Assembly: GCF_020080835.1 (NCBI RefSeq)
Contig: NC_058158.1
Location: 25,872,305 to 25,936,304 of the forward strand
Source of the DNA: Cotesia glomerata
Taxonomy: Eukaryota > Arthropoda > Insecta > Hymenoptera > Braconidae
Length of the DNA: 64,000 nucleotides
Direction of reading: 5' to 3'
The first letter of the stretch is position 1. Each line of letters opens with the position of its first letter. The position numbers and the translations under genes are program-made. Shown here in pieces: positions 20,953-32,167 of the stretch. The notes beneath the pieces were generated by a model. It was given only the letters and a program-made list of their open reading frames with translations, was not told the DNA's origin and searched no databases.

Positions 20953-23900
20953 ATTATATATTGCTTGAACATAACTTAGTATTATATAGAGTTTAATTGT
21001 AATTAAATAATTAGTAATTTGATCATTGGTATAAAACTTATAAGATTTAAACTCAAACAAAAAATTTTCTTCTACTTTTTGTAGATTCTTATGGAAGAAA
21101 AATTTCTTATGAAATATTTTCTTTCGATTGGTAATTAAAAACCTATCAATGAAACCGTACATTAGAACAATAATATACCACAATTGAATCATTTAAATTT
21201 TTTACCCGGAAAAATTTATTAAATAAACAAAAATATTATCATCCAATAAATGATGAAACACCGTTATGTATCTATAACCGATCAAAATTACTGATCCGTT
21301 GAAGTAAAGTACTTTTTGATACTCAATAATTGAGAAATTTAATGATGATAAAAGGTGTAATAAATGTCCGTCCTGTAATTTAAAATCTTATTATAGTTTC
21401 GAAAGTTCGTTAGAGAATACCTTCAATAAATAAGCACTCGAAGTAAGTAAGTGTCTAGGTGGGTCTTATCTTCAGTTAGCTTTGGTGTCAAGTGCAGGTA
21501 CTGAGGCACTCATTTACTAATTGCTGATAGATGCTTTTGATCGGTTGTAGCCCGATATACAGAGTGCTTCGTTATAATGGTCTGTGGTTAAAGGGATAGC
21601 ATCATCGTTAGTCAGCTGTTTACAATGGGTATTTTTAATGCTGGAGGGTTGCCAATACACCCCTAACAAAAAATGTCTAAAAATATTACTGTACAAAGGT
21701 TATCTTAACATCAGAGAAAAAAATTTTTTTTTTGTTATACAGAGCTGTCGTATTATTTCACTTTTTACTAATATATTCATAGCGGCACGATGATAGATCT
21801 GCGAATTTAAATATTTTTTTGAGATCAGAGAAAATTTAAATTGGCATTTATAAACAGTACATTTAATATGCAATTTTTAATTTCAACTCTACGATTCATT
21901 TCATACGTCGAGGGTTATATAAAAAGATAACTATTTTTTTGTTTGTCAGGTGACACACAGCCGGTGGCAATGCGCGGAGATACTTTTATAATTTTTGTTT
22001 TGTCAAGACAACTTGCTGAGATTAGTATAGCGAGACTATGAAAAAAAGCCTACGGCGAAATAAAAACTCGCCATACGAGACGATTTATTTTATAATGCAA
22101 AAAAATGAGCTTAATAAAAAATTTAAACTTCTATTTTATTATTTATAAATTTTTAATTATTAAAACAGGTATTTATTTTTTAATAAAATTAAAAAAAATG
22201 CAAACTATTGATTTTATTTCAATTCAAATTATTTTTCGACTATTACAAAAAAAAACGTAGTAAAAAAAATGAGGCTAAATAAATAATAAATATTATTAAC
22301 TTTCTCATTTATTATCTACTGACAGCAACATGCTTCAACGCATAAGATTTCCTATTGAATTATCAATACATGGAGTTACTCAACATATTTAAGAAGCTGT
22401 AACATCCACTTGAAGTTTGATAGCAGAAAGTTTAGAAGCGGAAGCTCAGAAACTTACTCGTTTAATTTTAACAACGTGGTGGCACTAATAACATGGATTT
22501 TGTGTACGTCGTCAATAGATTAATGATGATGAGAGGCATATAAATAATGTTTTCACTCGTCACTTAACGTGTTCTAAAATATGCAAGCATAAGAATTTTT
22601 CTAACGAAACTTTTATTGTCTAACACTGAAGATTTTTTAAAATAAAAAAACTAGTTAATTTTTTATTTATTCATTTTTTTTATTTTCTTTGTGTATTGTG
22701 ACCCTGTTTTGAAACTAATAATTTCTATGACTTTAGAAGACTAGTACATAGGTAATTTATCATTTATGAAAGTAAGTATGCAAATACTGAAATATAAATT
22801 ACTTAAAGTTACAAAACGAAACATTAATTGGCTCAGAAAATAACTTTTCTTTGAGAAATATTTTTTTTTGTAGTAGTGCTTTATAGTTAAAAAGAATATA
22901 TTAAATTTAAAGGGATAAAGTCAGTGCCAGAAGAAATAGATCCTGAGGCATGAATACTTTTATTTAAGAACCGTAGAAGTTGATAGAGTAACTTTATTCG
23001 TGTTGCGGTTTAACTGCGTTGATGCATGAATCTTAAGACCATTTTCTCCTGTATGCGCCGAGAAGTAAATGAAAATAGTATATTTCTTTAGATTTTAAAT
23101 CTATTTTCCTGTGCAACCTGGATTAAGGATTTGCAAATCGATTTTTGAGAATTTTCGTCAGATAAACTGTTTTGTTCATGCTTTTTAAAATTATTACATC
23201 CTGAAATATCTATGCTGATGAATATAATGATCATAATGAGCAATATATGATTCTATACAAAATTCTTTTATTGAATGATACAACGGTTAACTTTCATCAT
23301 GGTTAATTTTTTTTTGTCAGTTTAATGTTCTTGGACCCATAAATTAAAGTCTATTGCTTTTTATTTAAAAGTTTATTCAGTTTTTTATAAATTTTATGAT
23401 TTTTATTAGCGGTGAACTATAAAATCTTAAGTTTATAAAAAAATGCCATAAGTTTTTTTAGAATTAGTAATTATAATTCACAAATTCTAAAATAGAAGTC
23501 TATTATTGAAGATTTTGTATTATTTTTTGTCAGTTTGAACGAAGTAATTTATAAAAAAGTGCTTGAAGTTTTAACTACCATCAAGTGAAGAACAGTAGCA
23601 GAAGTTCTTCTAACGTATAACTTATTTTCAAGGCATTAGGTGATGGAAAATTTTTAAATAACTACTATATTGTTGAGTAGCTCTTCTGTCGAATGGAAAG
23701 CCTTATTATTCATTGTAATAGACTTTTCCACCATATTACACTATTTTAATGAATTATAATTAGCAAAATTATTAAAAAATATTTCAGAATAATACATATC
23801 AACTGAGGTCACGATGGTCTCATTAATTTTGTAACAGATGTTTAAAAAAGATCTCTTAAATTCCAATATAATGTAAGCGAATTCAAATTCGGAGGAATAT

Positions 23901-24461
23901 ATGTTTCGTTAATAATTGAGTTTTATGTTATTTTAGTGTAAATTGAATAATTGAAAAATATAAGCAGCTCCTTACCGACACATTAGAGGGTGTTTTTTGA
24001 ATCTTTGTATCAGAATCTGTGTCATGATTTATCTTAATACATATTCATAGAATAAGTGAAAACCATATTGCATACTTAAATGTTGAAAATGATTACTGGC
24101 ATTGTATTAATATAAAAACTATTCACAAGTAAGAAAAAAAAAAAAATAACAGAACAAAAAAAGGAAAAAATGTCAAGAGGAAGAAGATAAAGTCTGAATG
24201 TAATTATAGAACTTCTAGCATCTTTTCCTGCGGCAATTAATATGTAAATCAAGTTGTACGTTTGAATGAAATTTTTTAATAATATTGTAAAATAAATGAA
24301 CATAATGAATTTTTCAGAATTGAAGATTCATAATAAAATTTTATCCATTTAAAGTTAAAAAATTAGTTATAAAAATTAAATTGAATGCCCGAAAATAATT
24401 TAAGTATAGCGTACTATGAAATAGTTTAATATTTTTTTATGAAAATTATTATTGCAAGTTT
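20953..24461. other. 3.5 kb of AT-rich sequence without a supported gene
   Basis: Only short, composition-driven open frames on both strands. No repeat family shared with the rest of the window was recognised. It looks like ordinary intron or intergenic DNA into which the Copia element inserted at AGTTT. Confidence 0.4.
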
Positions 24462-24722
24462 TGTTGGAGATAGTAATACTCACACGCATACTACTCACAC
24501 TACGGTCGACGATTCATTGCGCATGCTAGTTGCGCCGATACATACACACGCGTGCATGCATATCCGCATATACGTTTCCCTAACCATTCGTAACTAGTCG
24601 TAAAGTATATACACCTCGTGTAACATACTTTTGATATACAATTTCTACTTTTGAATAAACGTTGCATATAATTAAACAACTCTTTTATTAATTATATTAT
24701 TGAACCCTACTCATCTCCCACA
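24462..24722 (+). repeat. Copia 5' LTR
   Basis: TGTTGGAGATAGTAATACTC... to ...CATCTCCCACA. It contains promoter-like AT-rich stretches including AAGTATATA and GAATAAACG near its 3' part. Identical to the 3' LTR as far as I can read. Confidence 0.95.
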
Positions 24723-24723
24723 G

Positions 24724-24737
24724 GTTATGGGCCCAGT
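24724..24737 (+). promoter_or_regulatory. Copia primer-binding site, initiator Met-tRNA (internal)
   Basis: GGTTATGGGCCCAG, almost directly after the LTR, is complementary to the anticodon arm of eukaryotic initiator Met-tRNA (which contains CTGGGCCCATAACC). Priming from a cleaved tRNA half at this position is the known mechanism of Drosophila copia, so the same is inferred here. Confidence 0.85.
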
Positions 24738-24846
24738 GTACGAATAGATAAGAGTTTAATGATATAAAATAAAAAGAAAGAGTTAAGTGAGTGAAAGCCG
24801 AAAACAAAAAATAATTTTCGACCGCGTGGCAAACCTAACCTCAAAA

Positions 24847-25968
24847 ATGAACGCCGAGAGATCATCGAGGATCGAGTTGCTCAATAGCTCGAACTACGAG
24901 GTATGGCGAATTCGTATGAAGGCCGTGCTATTAAGACACGACAAGTGGGGCTACGTCAGCGGTAATATCCCGGCACCAGATGCTGGATCTGGTGATCGTG
25001 CGGCGACGTCCGCGCTGAACAAGTGGAAGGAGCACGACGAAAAAGCTTTGGCTGAAATTATCCTGTCGGTGGGCGAAGCTGAACTGAGAAGCATCTCAAA
25101 TTGCACCACGTCGAAGGAAGCCTGGGAGAAGCTCCAGTCAATCCATGCCTCAAAAGGTCCAGTGCGGAAGATTGAATTACTCACGGATATTACGTCATTC
25201 AAGATAGACGAGGACGACGATTTCAGAGAACGCCTAGATAAATTTTCAAGTGCCGTAGAGCAATTGGCGGGGATGAAGATTGATATTCCCAACGACATGT
25301 TAGTCGTGTTAATACTCAAAGGTCTGCCGCCAAGCTACGAGAACTTCAGGTGTGCCATGAGGTCCAAGGACGATCTACCGAACACAGAAGTGCTCATCGG
25401 AAAAATTATGGATGAAAATAAAAGTCGCACCGTCAATACAGCAGTCGATAACAACGCTCTCTACGCTGGAAACCGGCAGAACAGTAATCAACGTCGTAAT
25501 AACCCGAAACAGAAAAAGAGGTACCCATGTTATATATGTGGTAGCCTTGAACATTGGGCATCAAAATGCCCGCAACGTCCAAAAGGCACGGTGAAAAACG
25601 TCAGCGCAAATTTTGAAAATTTGTATATAGAAGTCGCAACGACAGAAGAAGTCAAAAATGTGACATCCACATCGAGATGGTGCTTGGACAGCGGCTGCAC
25701 TACGCACATGTGTGCGAACGAGGAGATGATGGAAGATCTTCAAAAGTGTACAGCAACGCTGAACATGGCCAACGCCGCATCGACGACAGCGAAGGCAAAA
25801 GGGACAGCGTACCTGACAGCAGCAACAATAAATGGTAATGTAAAAGTTAAAATTAATAATGCATTATTAGTAAAAGATCTCAGGACTAATTTACTTTCCG
25901 TGTCGAAAATCACACAAAACGACCGAGAGGTCCTATTTAAAGGGATGGAGCTGTCATCAGAGACCTAG
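24847..25968 (+). CDS. Copia gag plus start of protease
   Basis: The frame opens upstream of 24847 but the first ATG is there, with A at -3. The N-terminal region (NSSNYEVWRIRMKAVLLRHD) is the DUF4219/UBN2-type capsid domain of Copia Gag. A CCHC zinc knuckle CYICGSLEHWASKC lies at 25528-25569 (spacing C-x2-C-x4-H-x4-C) and binds the RNA. The aspartic protease active site is DSG at 25687-25695 in CLDSGCTTHMC. The frame ends early at 25968 because of a one-base change in the GGG run at 25942-25944; downstream the protease/integrase sequence continues in another frame. A normal Copia element has a single gag-pol frame here. Confidence 0.9.
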   Translation: MNAERSSRIELLNSSNYEVWRIRMKAVLLRHDKWGYVSGNIPAPDAGSGDRAATSALNKWKEHDEKALAEIILSVGEAELRSISNCTTSKEAWEKLQSIHASKGPVRKIELLTDITSFKIDEDDDFRERLDKFSSAVEQLAGMKIDIPNDMLVVLILKGLPPSYENFRCAMRSKDDLPNTEVLIGKIMDENKSRTVNTAVDNNALYAGNRQNSNQRRNNPKQKKRYPCYICGSLEHWASKCPQRPKGTVKNVSANFENLYIEVATTEEVKNVTSTSRWCLDSGCTTHMCANEEMMEDLQKCTATLNMANAASTTAKAKGTAYLTAATINGNVKVKINNALLVKDLRTNLLSVSKITQNDREVLFKGMELSSET

Positions 25969-27262
25969 AAGGCAACGTCAAGATGATAGCAGACCGGATT
26001 GGAGATTTGTACTACCTGAGGGAAGCTGAAGAGCAGGCCAACGCAGCAACAGAGGAGTCGCACACGTCGGAAGCAAGCCTGTGGCATGCTAGACTAGGTC
26101 ATTTGCACATGGATGCTGTAGTGGACTTGTCGAATGGTTGCGCAACGGGTTTAAAGCCAGTAAAAGGAGGCGGACAGACGTGTGAGGTCTGTCAACGAGG
26201 CAAGTTGACGACAAAACCTTTCAAACCAAGGACAGAAAGGAGCAAAAAGCTGCTCGAAATCATACACACTGATTTGTGTCAGCCGTCGAGAACGAGGTCA
26301 GAAGGAGGCAACCGATACTTCGTAACCTTCATCGACGATTATAGTGGCTGGTGTGTAATACACTTCCTGAAGAGTAAGGACGCCGTTTTTGAAGCTTTTA
26401 AAACATATAAAAACTTTGCAGAAAAACAAACAGGCATGAAAATTAAAGCCTTGCAGTCAGACAACGGCAGAGAATATTGCAATAAGCAATTCGACGAGTT
26501 TTTGCAACGTGAAGGCATACAGAGGCGACTCACAGTGCCGTACACGCCACAACAAAATGGCGTGGCCGAGCGCATGAATAGAACAATCGTCGACATGGCC
26601 AGATGTTTATTGATTCAGTCAGGATTGCCAGAGATGTACTGGGCAGAGGCAGTAAATACTGCGAATTACCTGAGGAACCGATGTCCGAGCAGAAGCCACG
26701 AGGGAAGAACTCCATATGAGTTATGGCATGGAGACAAACCAGATTTAAGACATCTACGCGTATTTGGTGCAAAAGCATTTGTACTCAAGAAAGGTCCAAA
26801 TCGAGGAAAACTCGACGAAAAATCTGTAGAAGGTAGACTCGTCGGTTATTCAGAAACCGCGAAAGCCTACAAAATACGACGAAGTGATACTGGCAGAATT
26901 GAATACACCAGGGATGTATCAATTATCGAGGAACCAGTATTGAGATCACGAAACGTCGAACAGATGGATCTTGAATATATGCATCCAGAAGATGACGCTC
27001 CTGAGCCAGGGAGAGAGACTAGGAACGAGAGAGTTCACCAAGAGCCCGAGATGGAACCACCGAAACGTGCGCCAGGAAGACCCGCAAAACAAAAGTCAGG
27101 AAGACCCGGAAGACCGAGAAAGCTATACCGATACGTAAGCATGTCGAGTGTTGCTTCAAGCAATGCATCCAGTCACGGAGAGGACGTAGATGAACCAATG
27201 GAGCAAGAAGCAGATGGACCCGACGACGTGTTTTACCAGGCAAGCGAAGAAAATCGTGGCGA
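25944..27262 (+). pseudogene. Copia pol, protease end and integrase
   Basis: Continues in the frame one base off gag, without its own start (first ATG 25983). Contains the integrase zinc domain: H near 26085 in LWHARLGHLH and CEVCQRGK near 26190. The catalytic core follows, with first Asp in IHTDLC, second Asp in QSDNGREYC and Glu in the PQQNGVAERMNRT block, and then the Copia-typical LRHLRVFG and C-terminal basic tail. These residues carry out strand transfer into target DNA. The frame runs to a stop at 27285-27287, but true coding leaves it in the A5 run at 27262-27266. As written it cannot give a joined polyprotein. Confidence 0.88.
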
Positions 27263-27553
27263 AAAAGACCGCTCGATACATCACTAGTGCAAATCGACAA
27301 GCGAGCACGCAGTGAAACAGTTGAAAATAGAGCTGGAACATCGACGAATGACGCCGAAGACCTGGAAGATGACGATGAACCGATAGAGGTCAAATTCATC
27401 GAAGAAATAGCTCATATGGCAGATATTGAGCTAGAAGAAGCGACAAAAGGCGATAATGCACACGAATGGAAGCGTGCAATCGCTGAAGAGGTGCGTTCAC
27501 ACCTGCAGCATGGAACCTGGGAGCTGGTAAAAGACCAGAGCGAGGGAGAGTAA
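27263..27553 (+). pseudogene. Copia pol, linker to reverse transcriptase (third frame)
   Basis: Encodes the acidic linker and the start of the reverse transcriptase fingers (block AIAEEVRSHLQHGTWELV, equivalent to the W-x-L-V motif of Copia). It has no start codon of its own. The frame is lost at the GGG run 27544-27546, ending in a premature TAA at 27551-27553. Confidence 0.85.
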
Positions 27554-29034
27554 TCGGCTCAAAAGTAATCCTGAAAAATAAAACAAACGCAGAAGGAGAA
27601 ATCACGCGTAGAAAGGCGCGAATAGTAGCCAGGGGCTTCACACAAAGACCTGGATTCGACTTCGACGAAACGTTTGCTCCAGTGGCTAGACTGGACACCA
27701 TCAGATTACTAGCAGCATTGTCGACGGAGATGGGAACGAAATTACATCAAATGGATGTAATAACGGCGTACTTACACGGAGTAATCGACGAGGAGCTATA
27801 CATGGAAGCCCCGACGACGTTGAAAGAGACTCTGGAGTTCATTGTACGAAGTGAGAGAAGAGATTCACCATTACTTCCGATGGCAACGAAGATGCTTGAG
27901 AGCTTCGCAAAAGGTGAGCAAGTTTGCAGATTACGCAAAGCAATATATGGATTAAAACAATCTGGAAAAAAGTGGTACGAACGATTAAAAGCCACACTCC
28001 AGAAGTTGGGATTGGAGCCAACGATATCAGATCCATGTCTTTTCCAATACAAAGAAGACGAAAAAATAATATTAGTTGCCGTGTATGTAGACGACATCTT
28101 GACTACGTCGAACGACGAGAAATGGATCATAGATCTAAAACGAGGTCTAAACAAAGAGTTTGGAATCAAGGACCTCGGAGAGGCTAAATACTGCCTAGGC
28201 ATTGAAATTAAACAAGAGCCAGGCAGGGTAAGCTTGAGTCAAGGAAAGTTTGTCGAGGATTTACTGAAGAAATTCAACATGATGAATTGTAATCCTCAGA
28301 GCACGCCAGCGAGCCCAACGACGAAGTTGAGAGCCACAAAGGACGCTGAGAAGCAGACAGCGAACCCGCAGTACCGAGAACTAGTCGGATCGCTCATGTA
28401 CCTATCAGTAGCGACGAGACCAGACATTGCACACAGTGTAAGCGTGCTGAGCCAGTTCAATGAGCATCCAAATGAGGAGCATTGGGGAGCTGCGAAGAGG
28501 GTACTAAGATACCTAAAAGGAACGTCGAAATTAGGACTTGTGTATCGACGACCGATTGGAAAAATCGTAGGATATACCGACGCCGACTGGGGAAATGATC
28601 CCAGCGATTCAAAGTCGTACACAGGGTACGCGTTCATCCTAGGAGGAGCTGCAATTAGCTGGAAATCCAGGAAACAGAGGACAGTGGCACTGTCGACGAC
28701 GGAGGCTGAGTACCAGGCCCTTACAGAAGCCACCAAGGAGTCCATGTATTTGAGAGGACTCATCTACGAGCTGGGAATTCCACAATTCTCAGATGGAGAA
28801 ATTTATTGCGATAACCAGGGTGCAATAAAATTGACAACGGCGACGAAGTTCCACGACCGGACCAAGCATGTCAGGATAAAATTCAACTTCGTCAGAGAAG
28901 CAGTCCAGAGCCAGACGATAAAGCTGGCGCACATGCCAACAGAAGAGATGATCGCCGACATTTTCACGAAGCCACTAACCAGAGAGAGATACACTGATAT
29001 CACGAAAGCATTGGGAGTGAGTGAGACGGAATAA
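27547..29034 (+). pseudogene. Copia pol, reverse transcriptase and RNase H
   Basis: Resumes in a further frame with VIGSKVIL, then ARIVARGFTQRPGFDFDETF, the motif A region QMDVITAYLHG, LRKAIYGLKQSGKKWYE and the catalytic YVDDI at 28084-28098. Then ATRPDIAHSVSVLSQF, the RNase H first Asp in GYTDADWG, Glu in LSTTEAEYQAL, YCDNQGAI and a terminal IFTKPL. It ends with TAA at 29032-29034, 30 bases before the 3' LTR. Every catalytic residue I can check is present, so only the frameshifts upstream disable it. Confidence 0.9.
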
Positions 29035-29055
29035 TACAGCACACGTGCTCGTATT

Positions 29056-29064
29056 AAGGGAGAG
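29056..29064 (+). promoter_or_regulatory. Copia polypurine tract
   Basis: AAGGGAGAG immediately before the 3' LTR TG, the expected plus-strand primer. Confidence 0.8.
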
Positions 29065-29325
29065 TGTTGGAGATAGTAATACTCACACGCATACTACTCA
29101 CACTACGGTCGACGATTCATTGCGCATGCTAGTTGCGCCGATACATACACACGCGTGCATGCATATCCGCATATACGTTTCCCTAACCATTCGTAACTAG
29201 TCGTAAAGTATATACACCTCGTGTAACATACTTTTGATATACAATTTCTACTTTTGAATAAACGTTGCATATAATTAAACAACTCTTTTATTAATTATAT
29301 TATTGAACCCTACTCATCTCCCACA
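29065..29325 (+). repeat. Copia 3' LTR
   Basis: Same 261 bases as the 5' LTR, followed by the target duplication AGTTT. AATAAA within GAATAAACG can serve as the poly(A) signal. Confidence 0.95.
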
Positions 29326-29330
29326 AGTTT

Positions 29331-29867
29331 CATAATTTCTTTTTAATGAAAAAAATAATGATATTATTACTAATTTTAGTGAGAAAAGAATCGCGGAAAG
29401 AGAAGGTAAGAAATGACAATAATTAAATTGCGTTTGTTGCAGCGGAAATTGAAAAAATATTCATTACGCTGCATGCTCATAAACATGGTTCACGCAATTA
29501 AATATAATAAAAGGCATCACTAAATATGTAGTTAGTTATCAAGTGACATCGGTTTAGTGGCTATTCATTAAATCCCCTGGTTTTGGTGTAAATAATAATT
29601 CCCTGACAATTAGCGATTTCTAGTAAGCGGGAAATTTAAATTACCATTGAATGAAATGCTGAGGTTAAATTTTAACTTTATACCGCAAACAGTTAATGAG
29701 GGTCCTGGGTTAAAACTTTGGATTATTGAATTCAACGCACGGTGAAAGCTTGTCGTTTTGTTTTGTTGTACTCAAAAAGATATACATTAGTATAACGTTA
29801 GAATAATGAGATATTTTAGGTTATAATATTAATAATACTAATTAAGTTATAATCTATATTATTTATA
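29331..29867. other. AT-rich spacer, no gene seen
   Basis: Continuation of the pre-insertion site of the Copia element. No supported feature. Confidence 0.3.
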
Positions 29868-29871
29868 TTAA

Positions 29872-30586
29872 GGGGCACAACCAGTGTGAAATTTTCAATA
29901 AATCGATTTTTTTCATATTTCGATAGATTATGCGTTTAAAAATAACATACTCAAATTTTAAATCGATATCTCAAATAGTTTTTGAGTTACAGCCATTTAA
30001 AGAGTAGCCGCTCGGCAGTTAGATCGTTGCATTAGCTACAGAAAAACGCGTTTTTCTCGAAACAGCATTTTTCGAATTTGTTTGAGTGATTACTCGAAGA
30101 CAAATGATCCGATCACTACCAAATTTTTTTTTGCATGTTCTGTATATAATTCTCCATACGATGACCCTCCAGTTTTTTGATCTGATCAAAAATCGAATTT
30201 TGTCAGGCCAAAAACGACCAATATTTTGGGTAAAATTCAACTTTTTTTTAAAAAACGCCGCCATTTTGTCAATTTTTTAAATTTTTTTTCGACCGTGGGT
30301 CATCGTAGGGACAATATCTTCTAGTTTAACGAGAATTTTTTTTTTTTTTGGTTTTATCCACGGAGAAGGCCGGAATCATTTCAGCAGTGGAGGACTTTTT
30401 TTTTAGCGCTGCCGGAGATCGCGTGTAACTTGGAAAATATTTAATTTTTTTCTTCAAAAATTTTACTGTATATTCTTAAAATAGGTATTAATATAACCTT
30501 AAAATTTTAAAACAATTCATGCAGGAGTTTTTTTTATTTTAATTCCCAAAAATCGCCTTTTTTTGCTGTCATACTGGTTGTATCCC
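29872..30586. mobile_element. TTAA-flanked non-autonomous DNA element (715 bp)
   Basis: TTAA at 29868-29871 and 30587-30590 border termini GGGGCACAACCAGTGTGA and TCATACTGGTTGTATCCC, which are imperfect mirrors. TTAA duplications are made by piggyBac and Kolobok transposases; which applies is not decidable. Open frames inside are short and lack similarity to transposases. Confidence 0.7.
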
Positions 30587-30611
30587 TTAACAACTAACTG
30601 TACTATAGTAC

Positions 30612-31776
<1,165 letters not shown>

Positions 31777-31945
31777 TACCGTAACTCCTATTCTTTCCCG
31801 CTTCACAGCATTATTTATATTTATAAAAATGCTTGCCGTAAGATGGACGGCGTGGCTTAATGTATATAGAATATAATATAATATAAAATAATATAAATAT
31901 AAATAATGCTGTGAAGCGGGAAAGAATAGGAGTTACGGTAATTAT
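31777..31945. repeat. Hairpin made of two inverted SINE 3' segments
   Basis: About 50 bases at 31777-31828 (TAATTACCGTAACTCCTATT...) are mirrored at 31893-31945. The loop holds a SINE tail (GCTTGCCGTAAGATGGACGG) and a TATAATA-rich stretch. This looks like a fold-back or head-to-head insertion of the SINE next to 32065-32136. Confidence 0.7.
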
Positions 31946-32136
31946 TACGTGAAGCGTTCCACATTCACGTAACAGGATATTGGTAGGAAAGGATTGAGAC
32001 AGGAATGTGGAGAGGATCATCTTAATGTGAGTTTCTAGAATATGCGAGAAAAAATTATTAGATAGCTCGGACTGGGATTCGAACCCAGAACCTTCCGAAG
32101 ACATGTCGGCTACTCTACCATTTGAGCTATCCAGTC
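31890..32136 (-). mobile_element. tRNA-derived SINE, copy with full tRNA head
   Basis: The 72-bp head at 32065-32136 (minus) folds as a tRNA: D stem GCTC/GAGT, anticodon stem CCGA/TCGG, T stem CTGGG/CCCAG with loop TTCGAAT, A box TAGCTCAAATGGTAG and B box GGTTCGAATCC. The loop has A at position 33 and the acceptor stem has two mismatches, so this is not a working tRNA gene. The body follows to about 31890; the same body occurs at 34325-34552. Confidence 0.75.
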
Positions 32137-32167
32137 TGTACTAAATTTCCTTTCGCTTATTCTATAT

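Larger units (their letters stand above)
24462..29325 (+). mobile_element. Full-length Copia (Ty1/copia) LTR retrotransposon
   Basis: Two 261-bp LTRs (24462-24722, 29065-29325) with TG...CA ends read identically by eye. The flanking 5-bp target duplication is AGTTT (24457-24461 and 29326-29330). In order come a primer-binding site, gag with zinc knuckle, protease, integrase, reverse transcriptase, RNase H and a polypurine tract. Integrase upstream of reverse transcriptase defines the Copia order. Coding density and GC content are clearly above the surrounding DNA. The coding region is split by three frameshifts (near 25943, 27262 and 27545). LTR identity implies recent insertion. Confidence 0.97.

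Noticed and set aside
21584..21793. 69-codon plus-strand frame
   Set aside because: No ATG-based start in good context, no domain, no splice support.
24951..25319. Minus-strand frames inside the Copia gag and pol region
   Set aside because: Shadow frames of the plus-strand retrotransposon genes.
32065..32136. Functional tRNA gene (Thr-like anticodon TGT) on the minus strand
   Set aside because: Acceptor-stem mismatches, A at position 33, and a repeated SINE body directly attached; better explained as a SINE head.
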